Part shown: one piece after another, positions 21,909 to 32,453 of the stretch | Layout: every line of letters begins with the position of its first letter | Numbering within the stretch: the stretch's first letter is position 1 | NCBI GenBank assembly: GCA_029378245.1 | Contig: JARKIF010000020.1 | Coordinates: forward strand, 930,001-994,000 | Source of the DNA: Roridomyces roridus | Lineage: Eukaryota; Basidiomycota; Agaricomycetes; Agaricales; Mycenaceae | Direction of reading: 5' to 3' | DNA length: 64,000 nt | The notes under the pieces: generated by a model | The model's input: the letters and a program-made list of their open reading frames with translations, nothing else | Databases searched by the model: none | What the model was told of the DNA's origin: nothing | Translations under genes and position numbers: made by a program

Positions 21909-23053
21909 GCATTCATGGCTGACACAGCTGATGGCATGTGATCAGCTTATCCCGAGAACTTGCCGAGAACCCGACTTTCGGCCGTTGATGGACGCGTCTC
22001 CGGCCCCGCCATAAGTATCCGGCTGGTAAGTGCACAAAACCGGCCCTGTTCAACTGTAAATTCCTGTAGAAGGTTCGTTGTTCTTTGGTCTCCTCAAGGT
22101 CTCCAAGTTGATATTATTTGCGGCAGGCCGGATAAATCATAATCATGATCCAACAGCGTCACCCAAATCTCGACTGAGTACGTGAGACTAGTATACAGTG
22201 CGTTCCTCTGTGGAACCTCTGTGGACCCGTGTCCATACCTAAAAGCTCGAAAAAACGATGGCCACAGGAGTACGCCTGATGCCTCACCCTGATTCGAACG
22301 AGGGTCTCCCGCCAGCGGAGATGCGTACGACCTGTGCAAGCTACTTGCGGCGCGGATACATTTAATCAGCCCGTTATATCTAGGAGCTTACACTGAAGTG
22401 CAATAATTCGGGTCAGAACATTACACGTGCAATTCTCGGAATGTCAAATTTAATTCCATATCTTCCGTGGTCAGCGCAGTTCAAATTTCTGGGCTTGTTA
22501 CTCATGGGAAAACACTTCGCCGTGCGGCCTCCACCAAGGCCTGACCTCGATTTATAGGAAAGTCGCAAAGATGTAAGTAGTACCGCAACGGGCCGGTGTC
22601 GTTGAATTGAAGTGCGCACGCAATCATTATCCAGATTTCCTTGCGTGAACTGCATGAACCAATCTTGAAGTTTCTATCACGCATGGCTTGCCCCGATTGA
22701 ACGAGGAACCCAACGATTGCACTCGGAATGATGGGAAGCCGGGCCGGATCAGAAGGAATATCACGATTGATCACGTGGGCTCCCCTGAACTTGACCAGAA
22801 CCATCATCATCTCGATTCGGATATCAAGTTCTCGACCTCAGCGTTGTATCGGAACCATCTCAGCCGGCAACTCCCTGGGACTGATCTTCACCAGCCTCAG
22901 CACCCTCGCATTCATCCAGATCCCAACCGGCAAGGCGGTGGCATTCTCCGAGACTCAAGTCGGTCGTATGGCTTACCAAAGACTCGTGCGACACGGTTCG
23001 AAGCCCTCGGACTCAAAACTATCATGTGTTCCAGGTACCTAAAATCATAGCCC
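21909..23053. other. Intergenic stretch with a tRNA-like repeat
   Basis: No coding gene is supported. A tRNA-like T-arm on the minus strand lies at 22281-22322 (see its own entry). Confidence 0.5.
22281..22322 (-). repeat. tRNA-like repeat (T-arm family 1, copy a)
   Basis: On the minus strand a stem CTCCGC-TGG-CGGGAG is followed by GACCCTCGTTCGAATCAGGG, like the anticodon arm and T-arm of a tRNA. No 5' strand pairs with the expected acceptor stem, so it is not a complete tRNA gene. The same GACCCTCGTTCGAATCA module recurs at 36.0-36.6 kb and, more weakly, at 32.5 kb. Confidence 0.55.
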
Positions 23054-23056
23054 AAT

Positions 23057-23681
23057 CACTGCATTCCGTGGCCCCCTAGGCAGACCCTGCCTAGATCGGG
23101 CTATGTCTGCCGAGGTCTGCCGATGTGCCTAAGCGAGGTCTGCCCGACCCAACTGGGCCTAGGTCGGGCTATGTCTGCCTAGGTGGGGTCTATGTCCCTC
23201 CGGGCAGACTCTGCCCAGGTCGGGCCCCAGGTTGGAGCCACACTTGGGTTTGTACTCGCCGCCGCTCGGTCCGTATACTTACAAGTAATTAATTGGTGTA
23301 CATCAGTTATAAATACCACGGTTGCCACTGAAACGGTGAGACCAACTCGAGGTTAAACCTGATCTCCGTCGCTGCAGACAAAGGACTGCGGATGGAGGGC
23401 GGAGATTTACCTCGCTTATCACATGGGAACGGACAAAGAGACAGCACCCGACCATGCACCGCCTCACTGACACCTGCCAGATGGCGGATGAGAATCCAAC
23501 CAAAATCCAGCGAGTCGGCGTCCAGTGACGCTAAGTTGAATCGAGGGAGTTGGGGCAGACCTGAACAGACACAGGCAGACCCAGGCAGACCCAGGCAGAC
23601 CCCGCCCCAAGCTCGGATCGGATTGGGTCTGCCGAGGCGCCTCGGCAGACCCCTCTGCCTAGGAGGTCAGGGAATGCAGTG
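23057..23681. mobile_element. CACTG-ended MITE with 3-bp target duplication (CACTA-like)
   Basis: The element begins CACTGCATTCC and ends GGAATGCAGTG, with about 24 of 28 terminal bases matching in inverted orientation (the shared inner part reads CCTAGGCAGA). It is flanked by AAT at 23054-23056 and 23682-23684. Both subterminal regions are packed with CTGCCTAGG / AGGCAGACC words (23.08-23.23 and 23.56-23.66 kb), including a short CAGACCCAGG tandem. These are hallmarks of the CACTA superfamily: CACT-type termini, 3-bp duplication and subterminal motif arrays. It encodes no transposase, so it must move in trans. Confidence 0.8.
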
Positions 23682-24595
23682 AATGTGGCCGTTCTCCTGG
23701 GAAACGGAAACTTACCCCGTCTGGCCTGCGGACTCTCATATGTTCGAATATGAAATTGGAGCCTCTTTTCCGAATATCTACTGCGTCTACGCCCTCCCAA
23801 ACGCCCGAAACTCGCTCGCCTTCATTGCTACCGAGACGCTCTGTCCCCGCACCCTTCTTCTCGGAACTCTCGTGTGCTTGGCAGATTCCTACTACACCAC
23901 CAACCCGGGCCGAAGTCGTGTTGGAGTCGGAGTTAAATCACAATATGATGTAGATAGTTGAGACCAATCTGATAATCTTACACTCGAACTCAGACTCAAG
24001 TCAACTCGGACTCAATTTGAACTCTCACCGGATCTCAAAGCAAGGTCTATTACTAAGATCAGCACTGGCTCACTACTTACATCTCTGCCCGTTCAACACG
24101 GCCGCCGGGCGCAGGTTCCTGATCGGTGCCAAGAGCTTCCTCCTCTTCTTCTTCCACGTCTGAATCTTCACCACTATCCTCGTCCTGCTCCTCTGATTCG
24201 GGGGCCGCGTTCTCCGCTACCCTGGCTGCTTCCTCCGCTTCGCGCGCCGCCTCCTCCGCCTCCTCCGCCTCCTTCTTTTTAGCCTCTGCATTTGCGCGCC
24301 GCTTTGCCGCTGTCTTCTCTCGGCCCTTTTGTCGGACGGCACGCGCTTTGACAGCTGCTTGCGCATGGAACTTGACACGCTCATCGCCGGGGTATAGAAG
24401 CTTGAGGTGGGTAAGCCGAGTTGGAAGGACACGGCAAATCTTGACAAAGTTGTGAAGCGCGCTCATATTGAGGATAAAATGGTCATCCTCTGAGTGCTTG
24501 ATGAGGAGCTTATCCAACGTCGTCTCTTTGCGTTCTTGCATTTGTCTGCCAACTGCCGCAGGTTTGCAACTGCCCATGCGACAATCATGCTGAAC

Positions 24596-25053
24596 CCAAG
24601 GGGGCATCGGGATCGAAATTTTGTACCGGGGGAGGGGGGGTCCCGAGAGGGCTCGAAAAGAATTTCTATATGTATATTAGTAAATGTGTTTTGGAGCATA
24701 TTGGACACTTGATTGAAATTTCCAAATCGGGACTGATATATTACATAATACAGCTGCCAGTCTCATCGACTCTCACAAGACATTGCCACAGACAACAAGT
24801 GTATCATTGCTCAAGTACACATGAGATGGGTCTAATGGACACTGGGGTCCTCTAATAAGTTTGTAATACATATTTTTCCTATGGCTGGGAACCACGGATG
24901 GCTCGGACCGCCGGTAAATCACATGACTGCGGGAATGATCTACCTTATATAGGAGGGGAGGGGAGGGGGGGGGGGGGGGGGGGGGGGTCCAGCCAGGGTC
25001 GAGAAAAACCTTTCGACCCTATATCCGAAATTCGGATCCCGATGCCCCCTTGG
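24596..25053. mobile_element. 458-bp MITE inserted in the transposase-like gene, 6-bp duplication
   Basis: It starts CCAAGGGGGCATCGGGAT and ends with the inverted copy, flanked by CTGAAC at 24590-24595 and 25054-25059. Removing the element and one CTGAAC rejoins VMSVQ to HDCRMGSC in frame on the minus strand, as in related proteins. It carries a 23-base G homopolymer (24965-24987) and no gene. I cannot place it in a superfamily: 6-bp duplications are uncommon. Confidence 0.8.
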
Positions 25054-27473
25054 CTGAACCGACATAACAAATTGCACAGATCTTGCTTCGAGGACCACAA
25101 AGCTCTTGACCCCGTTTCGGATTTCCTCCCCACTCGGTCGCCGCAAAACGGGCCACAAGAAGATCGGATGAAGATTTCCGCCGAAGATGAACTGTTCCAG
25201 TGTCACAAGGGTTGTCGATCCCGCCAAGAGTTCGTGGATTCGGCCAAACATCGTTCGTCCCTCGTGGTACGCTACCACCCAAGACTTGACAGCCACTTTG
25301 TCGCCGTCGTTCGTGGTAAGACTGTGCCCTGCGCGCCAGATGCTTTCCGGATGCGGGGGCTCTCCGAGGGCGAAATACTTGGCTGCGTCGCATTGGGTCC
25401 ACTTGAAAGCAGGCTTCTTTTGCAACGATATCGGTTTGATGCTACCGGGGTCAATTTTCGCGGGAGAAACCCAGCCGAGGTGGCGCTGGAGGACAACATC
25501 TGTTTGAAGCAGGTCTTGGACTGCGTCTCCAGCTTGGATCCATGCCTTTGAAGGTGCCTGCCAATATCCACCGCACAGCACATGTTTGACTCGATCCATA
25601 GATGCGAATTTTCGGGAGATGTCGCGGCTGGGAGCCAGGTGGTTGCTGAAGACGGAGCAGGTCCGAAACACGCCATTGAATGCTTCATATATCTCCGTCG
25701 AGACACGAATCAAAGGTCCAAACCGTCGGACATCGTCTGGAATGTGTGCGAGAAGATGGAGCTTGATTTTAGTCAAGATCCGCAATGGGGACTCGGCGTC
25801 GAACGCATCGAGAAGGTTGGCGATTGAGATCGTCAATTGGGCGAGATATTCGTCCATGTCATCAATCTCTGGAACCCACAGGCGGGAACCGAGGTCCCCG
25901 GCCGCCTTGATGAGCGCAAACTGCTCTGGTGTCGAAATTTGATGTACGTGGAATGTGAGTGTCTGCATGAGCGTCTTGAAATGTTTCCCGATTAGATTGT
26001 TCTTGTATTGGATCATGTATCCCGCCCGAATCGGCGGAACAGTGAGGCCACTAAGGTCCGTCGACTGTAGGCGAATGGCCAATAAATGACGATCGCTATC
26101 TGACCACTGGCTTGTGTTCATGTGGTGCCAGATATACTTGATCACTCCCAAGAGGATCGTGTGGAGAAGCTCGACGGGCGTGTCTTGCGACGGATCAAGC
26201 CCTGCGATGTCGAGGAGGGGGTTCATCTTATCGCCGGGCTGCTGCTGTAGCCACTCCGACAGCTCAGCCGCAATTTCATCCACGGTTCGTCTGGGGTTTT
26301 CTGCCTTCATGGTTCGGGCTTTGCTGATCAACTGCTCGACCCAGTACTGCGTGATCTTGTCCTTGGTTCCGGTCGAGCGCTGGCGCTCCCCCACAGCTTT
26401 AGCATTCCCCTGAGTGGCAAGCTTGAGCTGAATGTGGAGATTTTGGCGAATTTCCTCCGCATTCCGAGCAGCCCCCGCTAAGTGGCACTCGTGGTATGTT
26501 TGCTCCGTCTCCTTTTCGATGGTGGTACCTCCCCAATGGCACTTCCGGCACGGGTAATTCGCCTTCACACCCATGTGAGAAGCTTCTTCTGACTGCTGTG
26601 GATTGTCCGCAGGCAGACCGGGTACTCGGATGATGAACCTGCACACCCTTCCGGTGGCAGCGTTATAACATTTGACGGGATCTGTCTCCGTACTTTGCGC
26701 GTGATCGCGGAAAGCTGCAAATTGTTCCGCGGCTGACGCGTAGGGGGAGGAGGAGACGTAATGAACGTGAAACTCTTGCTGCAACAGGAATCCGGGGAGG
26801 CAGCCATTCCCGATATACATATTCATGTGTTTGTTGTACTGCTTTGACCGGTTTCCAGATACATCGTCCGCCCAGGGGGAAACCATGATGACATACAAGT
26901 CTTCGTCGTCCTCCACCAGACCACGCATCGCGTTCGGCATTGCCGGAATTCCAGACTCGTTGACCCAGTCCAGATTCCCCCAAATTCGACAACAATATCG
27001 TCGTAGTCAAACTCGAGGTCATCGGCCGTGATCTGAATCTCGTCGGGCTCCACATACCACCGACCGTCGGCACGCAACTTGACTACCGAAGCATCCGAGG
27101 TGAGGATGCCGTCGCGAATGATCCATGTGTGGGGAATAACAAAAGTTCCGTCAGCGCAGCGTGCAAGCTCTTCGATCCAGAAACGCTTGTGTCCCTTCGA
27201 AAACATTGGCGTCAGCTGGTCAGGTGTGTATTCCATCCAACGCTCTGCCTGATACGTCTCGGAGATTGACCCCTTCGATACCAGCTCGGGATAAAAATGC
27301 ATGTGGGGAGCGACAAGCGGATTCGCCATATCGCGGGCAAGACTGTCGCGAATGTCATTCATGTAAAAAATGTTGCCTTGCGGGGATTGAATCTTCAGCG
27401 GTGGGTCGCCACAAGTGGCTTGGAGTTTGTTCTGCATCTTGCGCAATCCTTTCAGGGATGGAATGTTCAAGAC

Positions 27474-28100
27474 TATGGGCGATATACTGTAAAATAATTA
27501 CTATGATTACATCCCTTTCAGAGTGCAGGCTCTGGGTCGCATTTCAATTGTAATTCGGTGTTTGGATCCCATCTTGGGGGGTCGCGTCTTGGATAACATC
27601 TGCAGGATATTCACTCCTTTTCAAAAAGAGTCTTCGTGATTCTGCCGATGTGCCGATAATGTTGGCAGTGATGCGATACTGATAGGCTAAGTATTCCGAA
27701 CTTGTTGGAATGCTTACTTTCTCTGTCTTGCACCTAATGCCCAACCACTTTGGAAGTTGATATGATGCTTCCCTGAGTCTTTTAAGAAAATTCATACGAG
27801 GCAGAGCATCAAATCTGGCAGTGCAAGCCAACTGAATATTTTGATCTGCCATTTATCTTTTGAACCGAACCTCTGCACCATCACATCTGCCGATACTCAA
27901 TCAATCGGCATTCTAGCTAACGGCACTACACCACACCATGGAGGTTGAAATCCGGGGAGTTGTTGGAACCAAGTTGAAACCGTAAGAAATGTTGTACTCC
28001 AAACGTCGACCAACCTGGAGTTGTGCTCGAAACCCGGGTTACCATATGCACATGCCATCCAAATGAGTCCCAATAATTTTTTTACAGTATATGTGCCATA
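27474..28100. mobile_element. 627-bp MITE inserted in the transposase-like gene, 6-bp duplication
   Basis: The ends are imperfect inverted repeats, TATGGGCGATATACTGTAAA on the left and TATGGCACATATACTGTAAA from the right, flanked by CAAGAC at 27468-27473 and 28101-28106. Taking out the element and one CAAGAC restores LGV-LNIPSLKG in frame on the minus strand. A 102-codon minus-strand frame (27544-27852) inside has no recognisable features and is probably chance. Confidence 0.8.
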
Positions 28101-28944
28101 CAAGACTCCAAGTTGCCGAAGGAGATGGATAATGAGGCTCATTTGAGCACTGGTAAAGCGGCAACGAGGCAAGTTGTCGAGCACATCCAAGAGCATGGCC
28201 TGGTGATTCTGTCAGAGTTGATCTGTCGATCCAAGATGGCACTCACCGCTCTGCTTGGATACGGATGATATTCAGATGTCCCCCACTGCTCGTGCTCGTC
28301 ACACAAGTCCTCGTCGCCATCGTCATCATCCGGCCCGCTCTTAGGCTGATCAGCGCCGATCAACTGGCCATCCAGCCCATCCTCATCAAACTGCGATTCT
28401 CCGAACGCCGCCACGAGCAGTCGCTCGTATTCTTGTTCCAACAAGGCTCGAGTCGCCTCGGGGCTCGGGGTTTCTGCTTCCACACCCAATTGCCCGAGGT
28501 CTTCCATTAATCGTTCGGCTCCCGGCATGGCAGCAAGCAAGGCCTCGCCTTGGTCAACATCCATTTCGTCGTCACGGTCCGGAAACATAGCGGGTGGCAT
28601 AGGTGGCGAGGACGGCGAGAATGCAGGGAACCCGGGCTCGGGCTCATTGTCGTACGCACGAGCAAACTCCGCGTTCTCTGCCTCGCGTTGCTGCTCTTTC
28701 TTCTGGTGGGTATCCCAGGAGGCAAGATGCATTTGACGGTTCAGATGGTCCTTCAGACCTTTCTTGTTGATCCATCTTCCAACGCCAGAGGCGCGTGTAT
28801 CGCGGCAGATATTGCACCGAACCTTTTCCTCTCGATATTCAAGAAATGGACGCATCTCTGGCGTATTTGTGAGTTGCAAGGAGTTTTCTCAAGGGACCTT
28901 GGCTCACCGTCTGGAGGCTCCCATGTCGATTTTCTGCCAGGCAT

Positions 28945-29020
28945 CGAAATTTGTTGAGGCGATGTAACGTGACTGTTCCCGTTCTTTGTTCCAAACCACC
29001 AGCACCACCCTGTTGTTTCC
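28945..29020. promoter_or_regulatory. 76-bp divergent promoter of the two-gene element
   Basis: The ATG codons of the minus-strand transposase-like gene (28944) and the plus-strand partner gene (29021) are separated by only 76 bp. Both starts are supported by splice-consistent models, so one compact region must drive both genes. I see no clear TATA box in it. Confidence 0.6.
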
Positions 29021-30477
29021 ATGGCCGCTCTCTCGCTCCTCGAGCGCACTCGCCTTCGAAAAGAACGGGAGGCCACGGCGACGGCGGCTTCCACAAGAAG
29101 TTCTTCCCCTGTCATCCCACCGTCCAGCCCACCTAGCCGTTCTTCGAGTCCAGCGCCCACACTCGATTTCGTGGCGTCGACAACGACCACCCTTTCATCT
29201 GGATCTCTTTCGAACTTGAACCCCGGCCGTAATAACACCATAGCTCAGCGCAGGTCCATGGGCGACCGTATCCTCAAGAAGGTTAAGCTCGACAATGACT
29301 CAGGCTCTCGAGCTGAGTTTCAGCAGTTCATTGAGGTGTCTGCTTCTTTTTCATGCTGCCAAGTATCACTCAAGCCTCCTATAGACAGCAAGTCATGAGG
29401 AGCGAGATGCACTTCAAGTGGCATACACTCTGCGCCTCAGCGACATGTTTTCCAAATCAGTGCAAGAGGCTGCCGCCACCTGGTCACCCACCAAGACTCT
29501 CGAGGTGTGCCGTCTTGTCGCGCGGTCCTTTCTTGTATAACTTGGATCTGGCAGAAAGCTTTGTGGCCCATTATCTATTCGCTGATGCTGATGCCGACCA
29601 TTAAATTCTACTCGGGAAACCTTACGAGTATCTTGACGGTGTGTCTTCATATCTTCTCTGACTCTGCGCAGCTCATTGGATGTAGACCGTCGCACGCGAT
29701 GCCGGCATCAAGCAACTTCCCAAGGACGACGACGATGGCGACGCTTTGGCCTCATGGCTGAACAAGGAGACAAACAACGCCAAGTATTTGATAAAGAAAA
29801 TCGTGCGCGTTACCTTCTTTCGTCTTCTTTTTGGCTAAAAGTCCACGACAGATATCTGACTCGACCGAATCGGGAAGTGACATCGCAAACATCGCCGACT
29901 TGACGGACAAGCTTCTCTCGACTCATGCAAAACACTTCAATGCAACCCTATCCCTCTACTTCCGAGTTGCATTCATCGTAAGTCCTTGCCTCAACCAATG
30001 CTGCCCGACTTTGAAATTTCCCGACGCCCGCTCAGCGCTCTCACATCGGCCAACACGCACCAAAGGCCTTTTGGTCGAAGATTGATGATGAGCTGGAGAC
30101 CGATATCTACAAGAATGGCCCCGAGGGTGTTGTCGAGTTCGTCTTGTTGTCTGACTCGTCGATCACCACTGAAATAATTTGCTAGTAACTTCAAGACATT
30201 GTACGAGGAAGATATCTCTCAGTACGGCAATCCGTCTGCCTCCAAACATTCCGTCAGCGCAGAGCTTGTTGATGAGAAACGCCCCAAATGGTTCACCTCG
30301 TTGCAGCAAAATGCACCAAGAGTCCAGCGCGTCAAGGTCCGCGTCAACAAACGGAAGCGCGGCGACGGTGATGGTGAGCTTGAAGAGGATGGTGTGAGAC
30401 CACCAGACGGCGAGGAGGATGCCAGTGGCAACAGGGCCGGGACCGAGGATGAGGAGGATGAGGGGACCAGGGTCTAA
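29021..30477 (+). CDS. Partner protein of the mobile element (function unknown)
   Basis: Seven exons (29021-29335, 29385-29504, 29555-29638, 29686-29802, 29852-29977, 30036-30136, 30186-30477) join in phase to 384 residues. The N-terminus is Ser/Pro-rich and ends TLDFVASTTTTLSSGSLSNL, then a basic stretch RRSMGDRILKKVKL. The centre is helical (VAYTLRLSDMFSKSVQEAAATW; SLMLMPTIKFYSGNLTSIL; IANIADLTDKLLSTHAK; HAPKAFWSKIDDELETDIYK), and the tail is acidic after a VRVNKRKRGDGD basic patch. I recall a multi-copy Agaricomycete family with the TLDFV...GSM.NPG motif. Its position head-to-head with the transposase-like gene suggests that both belong to one element, like two-protein transposition systems; this is inference. 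All splice sites and the frame look intact. Confidence 0.7.
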
Positions 30478-30831
30478 TCACGCCAATAGTGCATATCATC
30501 TTGAAACAGTGTCATCTAGAGGAGCAAAAACGATTTCTGAATCATCCCTGGATTGGCACCAACAGTGATTGTTAATACGGTGGCTACCTGATATCAGTCT
30601 GTGGACTCCAATTTGATGTCCTGACCGTACTGGGGTCAAAATGATTCGCCGTTCTTATACGTTTTTGATATCATCATTGGACCAATCCGACATCCGTCAT
30701 CTATCTCATTTGACGCTCACGGCTGAGATCATCCAGAGCTCGGAACGGGTTGGTGGTGTACTTATAATGCACCTCGATCTCCTGCCCGCTTCTTTCGTCT
30801 AGTGATCTTCCCCGACTCTGTTCCGTGTGGA
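30478..30831. other. Spacer between mobile element and MFS gene
   Basis: The probable right end of the two-gene element and the MFS promoter lie here. A TATA-like word (cttataatg) sits at about 30762. I searched for a terminus matching the left side and saw none. Confidence 0.4.
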
Positions 30832-32453
30832 ATGCAATCCGTGGACTCCAGCTCAGATCAACCCCCAGAGAGGACCCCGAACGATGAGGAGAAAGGGTCC
30901 GGATTTACTGTACTTCTACCGCACAATTTGTCCGCAATCTCTGATAAGATATGCATAGGACGAGTCCACGTCGCTAAGCGAAGAACATCGGCAGTACATC
31001 CTCCAGCGACATGGCACAGTCGACCTCGACCCGATGCCGACTATGGACCCCGCAGATCCATACAATTGGCCTGAGTGGAAGGTACACCCATCGAACGGCT
31101 CTAACCAGGTGCTGAGGTTCATGCCAGAAAAAATCAACCTCGCGCTGGTCGCGTTCCACGCGATGATGGCGACTTTTACCTCCGCAGCAATCCACTCCTC
31201 CCTCGTCCCAATCTCGCACGATCTTCACATCTCCCTCCAGCGTGCGACGTACCTCATCGCGCTCGTCATCGCCATCATTGGCTGCGCCCCGTTCTTTTGG
31301 AGGCCCCTCGCGAATCGTTATGGTCGACGCCCAATCTTCTTTCTTTCCCTCCTCTGCAGTCTCGCCGGGAACATCGGATGCGCAAAGAGTCCATCATACG
31401 CGACGATGGCGCTGTGCTGAGCCATCACGGCTTTCTTCATCAGCCCCGCGGCGGCACTGGGAAGCGCGACCGTGACGGAGACATTTTTCAAGCGGGAACG
31501 CGCGACGTACATGGGGACTTGGACAATCATGGTCACCTTTGGTGTCCCCGTGGCACCGTTCATTTTCGGATTCCTTTCAAAGCGGGTGGACTATCGATGG
31601 ATATACTGGGATCTCGCTATCGTGAACGGCATTCAGTTCGTCCTATACTTCTTCCTCGGGCCGGAAACACTCTACCCCCGCGATACCGACAAGGCTCCTC
31701 CTCCCCAATACAGGATAACCCTGCATCCTATCGACCCTCGCCCAATCACTCTTCGCGACATCCTCCACCCACTCACCTACACCTTCAAACGCCGTGTCTT
31801 CATCCCGTCCATCGCCCACGCCATGATCTTCCTCTGGGCAAGTATCACTCCCCACATCCTCATCCCCCAAATCTTTCCCTCCAAATTCGGACTGGACACC
31901 CAACAAATCGGGCTCCAATTCCTTGCCTCCATCATCGGTAGTGTCATTGGCGAGCAAATCGGCGGATGGATGAGTGACGGATGGATGCCCCGTCGCCGCC
32001 GGGTCCTCGGCGGCAAAGATCCCGCGGCAGAGTATCGTCTCTGGCTCGCCTACCCCGGGTTCGCGCTATCCATCATCGGCGTGGTGGTGTTCTTCTTGCA
32101 AATGGACAAGGCAGGCACGAGATGGGATATTACACCCTTGGTCGGGGTGACTTTTGCAGCTGTGGGGAATCAGCCGTTGACGACCGTGCTCACCACGTAT
32201 GCGGTGGACTGTTATCGTCCGGATGCGGCGGCGGTTGGTGTGTTTACTTCATTCGTGCGCGGAATTTGGGGGTTCATTGGCCCGTTTTGGTGCGTCCAGA
32301 GCGTTTTCTCGGAACATGCAATTGATTGCACATATTGCCAGGTTGCCCAACTTGATTGCGGCGACGAGTTTCAAGGCCACGGGAGGGATTGCTGCGGCTT
32401 TCATGGTTGTGTTGGCTGCGGCTCCTGTTGCTTGGCTGCAGGCTGTTGCTTGA
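30832..32453 (+). pseudogene. MFS transporter (drug:H+ antiporter type), disrupted
   Basis: The frame TMDPADPYNWPEWK...INLALVAFHAMMATF, RYGRRPIFFLSLLCSLAGN, FFKRERATYMGTW and LRDILHPLTYTFKRRVF matches fungal major-facilitator transporters with about 12 membrane segments, which export drugs or metabolites across the plasma membrane. Lesions: an in-frame TGA at 31418-31420, between MALC and AITAFFISPAAALGSA, where an Arg codon (CGA) is likely ancestral; and two 5' joins whose phases miss by one base (30896/30959 and 31081/31128). A final intron at 32290-32341 fits and gives LPNLIAATSFKATGGIAAAF...LQAVA with the stop at 32451-32453. Upstream ATG 30832 is the likely original start. The gene appears recently inactivated. 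Confidence 0.75.

Larger units (their letters stand above)
24077..28944 (-). pseudogene. Transposase-like gene of a multi-copy Agaricomycete element, with two insertions and one frameshift
   Basis: Exons 28908-28944, 28247-28857 and 28101-28199 encode MPGRKSTWEPPDEMRPF, a C2H2/BED-like finger (VRCNICRD...LKDHLNRQMHLAS), an acidic linker and AMLLDVLDNLPRCRF...LLRQLGV. After an insertion (27474-28100) the same frame resumes as LNIPSLKGLRKMQNK...IFYMNDIRDSLA. Near 26977-26981 a five-base C run (G run on the coding strand) marks a one-base frameshift, after which VNESGIPAMPNAM...VSPWADDVSGNRSKQYNKH...PGLPADNPQQSEEASHMG...PVELLHTILLGVIKY continues to 25060. A second insertion (24596-25053) follows and the true C-terminus HDCRMGSCKPAAV...DDHFILNMSALHN runs to 24077, ending in a Lys/Glu-rich tail. 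The conserved zinc-binding and catalytic-like blocks, and its copy number as I recall, suggest a transposase; I do not name the superfamily. It is inactive as it stands. Confidence 0.75.

Noticed and set aside
22281..22360. Possible tRNA gene on the minus strand.
   Set aside because: Anticodon-arm and T-arm-like stems are present, but no sequence upstream pairs with the expected acceptor stem TGAGGCA; the same module recurs as a repeat.
27544..27852. A 102-codon minus-strand frame inside the 627-bp MITE.
   Set aside because: No motif, no splice support, and it lies wholly in a bounded non-autonomous element; probably chance.
23057..30600. The 23.1-kb CACTG terminus as the left end of the two-gene element.
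   Set aside because: That terminus pairs precisely with 23681 and has its own AAT duplication; no matching end was found right of 30477.
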